Assembly (NCBI GenBank): GCA_946480705.1
Contig: CAMLLF010000264.1
Span: 1 to 6,138 of the forward strand
Direction of reading: 5' to 3'
From: an uncultured Lysobacteraceae bacterium
GTDB taxonomy: Bacteria; Pseudomonadota; Gammaproteobacteria; Xanthomonadales; Rhodanobacteraceae
DNA length: 6,138 nucleotides
Positions 5,627 to 6,138 of this stretch are shown in pieces (within the stretch, counting starts at the first letter, position 1; each line of letters begins with the position of its first letter). Made by a program: the position numbers and the translations under genes. The notes beneath the pieces were generated by a model. That model was not told the DNA's origin. It saw only the letters and a list, made by a program, of their open reading frames with translations, and searched no databases.

Positions 5627-6138
5627 TCACCAGAGCGGTCGGGTGAAGTCGAATTCGGGCGTGGCCGACGCGCGCGCGAACGCGGGTCCGAGACCGTAGT
5701 CGACGCCGAGCCGCAGCAGCAGGTGCGCACGGTTGATCGAGTCGACTTCCGGAGCGATCACCGCGCAGCCGGCGGCGTGCGCCTTGCGCACGAGCGCGAG
5801 CAGCGTGTCGCTCATCGATTTCGCGGTGCCGAGTTCGGCGACGAGGCCCGCAGAAAGCCGCACGAAGTCGATGGTCAGGTTCTTCAGCGCGTGCACCGCG
5901 GCCCAGTCGCGGCCGAAGTCGACGAGGCAGACGCGCACGCCGCTCTGGTGCAGGAATTTGAGGCGCTCGGCCGCGCGCGCGCCGGCGTCGATGAGTTCGG
6001 AGCACGGCAGTTCGAGCGTGAGGCCGGTGCCCGACAGATGACGCTCCTTGAGCTCGCGCGCGAGGAAATCCTGCATGCGATCGCCGACGACCTGGAGCCT
6101 GGGGCCGCCGCGACGGCCGCCTCGATGCGGGCGTCGAG
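5627..6138 (-). CDS. Degenerate EAL-domain protein, C-terminal part, cut by right edge
   Basis: The minus frame encodes about 169 residues ending FDFTRPLW. Counting from the internal Met at 6076, it shows the second half of an EAL fold: LTLELPCSEL (19-28) with E22 at the metal-binding Glu position, VCLVDFGRDW (49-58) in place of the usual DDFG, LTIDFVRLS (67-75) in place of D-x-x-K-I-D, CAVIAPEVDS (104-113) in place of AEGVE, and GVDYGLGPAF (124-133) in place of the QG motif. EAL domains hydrolyse cyclic di-GMP. Here the first Asp of DD, the Lys (now R73), the next Glu and the Gln are all replaced, so hydrolysis is improbable and a receptor or protein-partner role is more likely, as in FimX-type proteins. 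The EAL motif itself and any upstream GGDEF or sensor domain lie beyond the window. Upstream of about 6100 another frame looks more coding (LDARIEAAVAAAP), hinting at a missing base near the C run at 6101-6104. Confidence 0.75.
   Translation of the reverse strand, partial: RRPHRGGRRGGPRLQVVGDRMQDFLARELKERHLSGTGLTLELPCSELIDAGARAAERLKFLHQSGVRVCLVDFGRDWAAVHALKNLTIDFVRLSAGLVAELGTAKSMSDTLLALVRKAHAAGCAVIAPEVDSINRAHLLLRLGVDYGLGPAFARASATPEFDFTRPLW

Noticed and set aside
5469..6005. A 178-codon minus-strand frame overlapping the EAL gene
   Set aside because: The product is an Arg-rich out-of-frame shadow. The overlapping frame carries recognisable EAL elements.

Overview
The window is about 6.1 kb of very GC-rich DNA from a proteobacterial chromosome. 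Codons in the real frames end strongly in G or C. The gene set fits a gammaproteobacterium of the Lysobacterales (Xanthomonadales) type, or a similar high-GC proteobacterium. It includes a TPR protein beside a small sulfotransferase, a long-form SufT, a MocR regulator and a degenerate EAL protein. Several putative promoters have -10 boxes of the GACAAT/CATAAT kind. The lineage is inferred from gene content only. No mobile element, CRISPR array, rRNA or tRNA was seen.

Layout: (1) 1-830, minus: the N-terminal half of a TPR-repeat protein running off the left edge, probably a TPR-sulfotransferase. (2) 831-1020: a divergent promoter region. (3) 1021-1656, plus: a compact sulfotransferase with both PAPS-binding motifs. 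(4) 1629-2111, minus: a small hydrophobic membrane protein whose 3' end overlaps the sulfotransferase tail to tail by 28 bp. (5) 2207-2596, minus: a GNAT acetyltransferase that seems to lack its central acetyl-CoA-binding strand. (6) 2597-2719: an intergenic region with TGGCTC direct repeats that look like a MocR operator. (7) 2720-4174, plus: a full-length MocR/GntR regulator with an aminotransferase domain. (8) 4219-4776, plus: SufT, an Fe-S assembly factor. (9) 4784-5472, minus: a membrane protein of unknown function with a frame break that detaches its fourth membrane helix. (10) 5473-5626: a gap with a perfect 11-bp stem-loop. (11) 5627-6138, minus: the C-terminal part of a degenerate EAL-domain protein, open at the right edge and with a second possible frame break near that edge.

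The genes do not form one pathway. Two local relationships stand out. The MocR regulator and the divergent GNAT gene probably form a regulator-target pair. The TPR protein and the small sulfotransferase are divergent neighbours that may both concern sulfation. The remaining genes look like ordinary chromosomal housekeeping and accessory genes. I found no clearly new multi-gene system. The most notable signals are the three lesions (GNAT deletion, membrane-protein frameshift, EAL-edge frameshift), the MocR operator architecture and the loss of catalytic residues in the EAL domain. The lesions may reflect gene decay or sequence errors.
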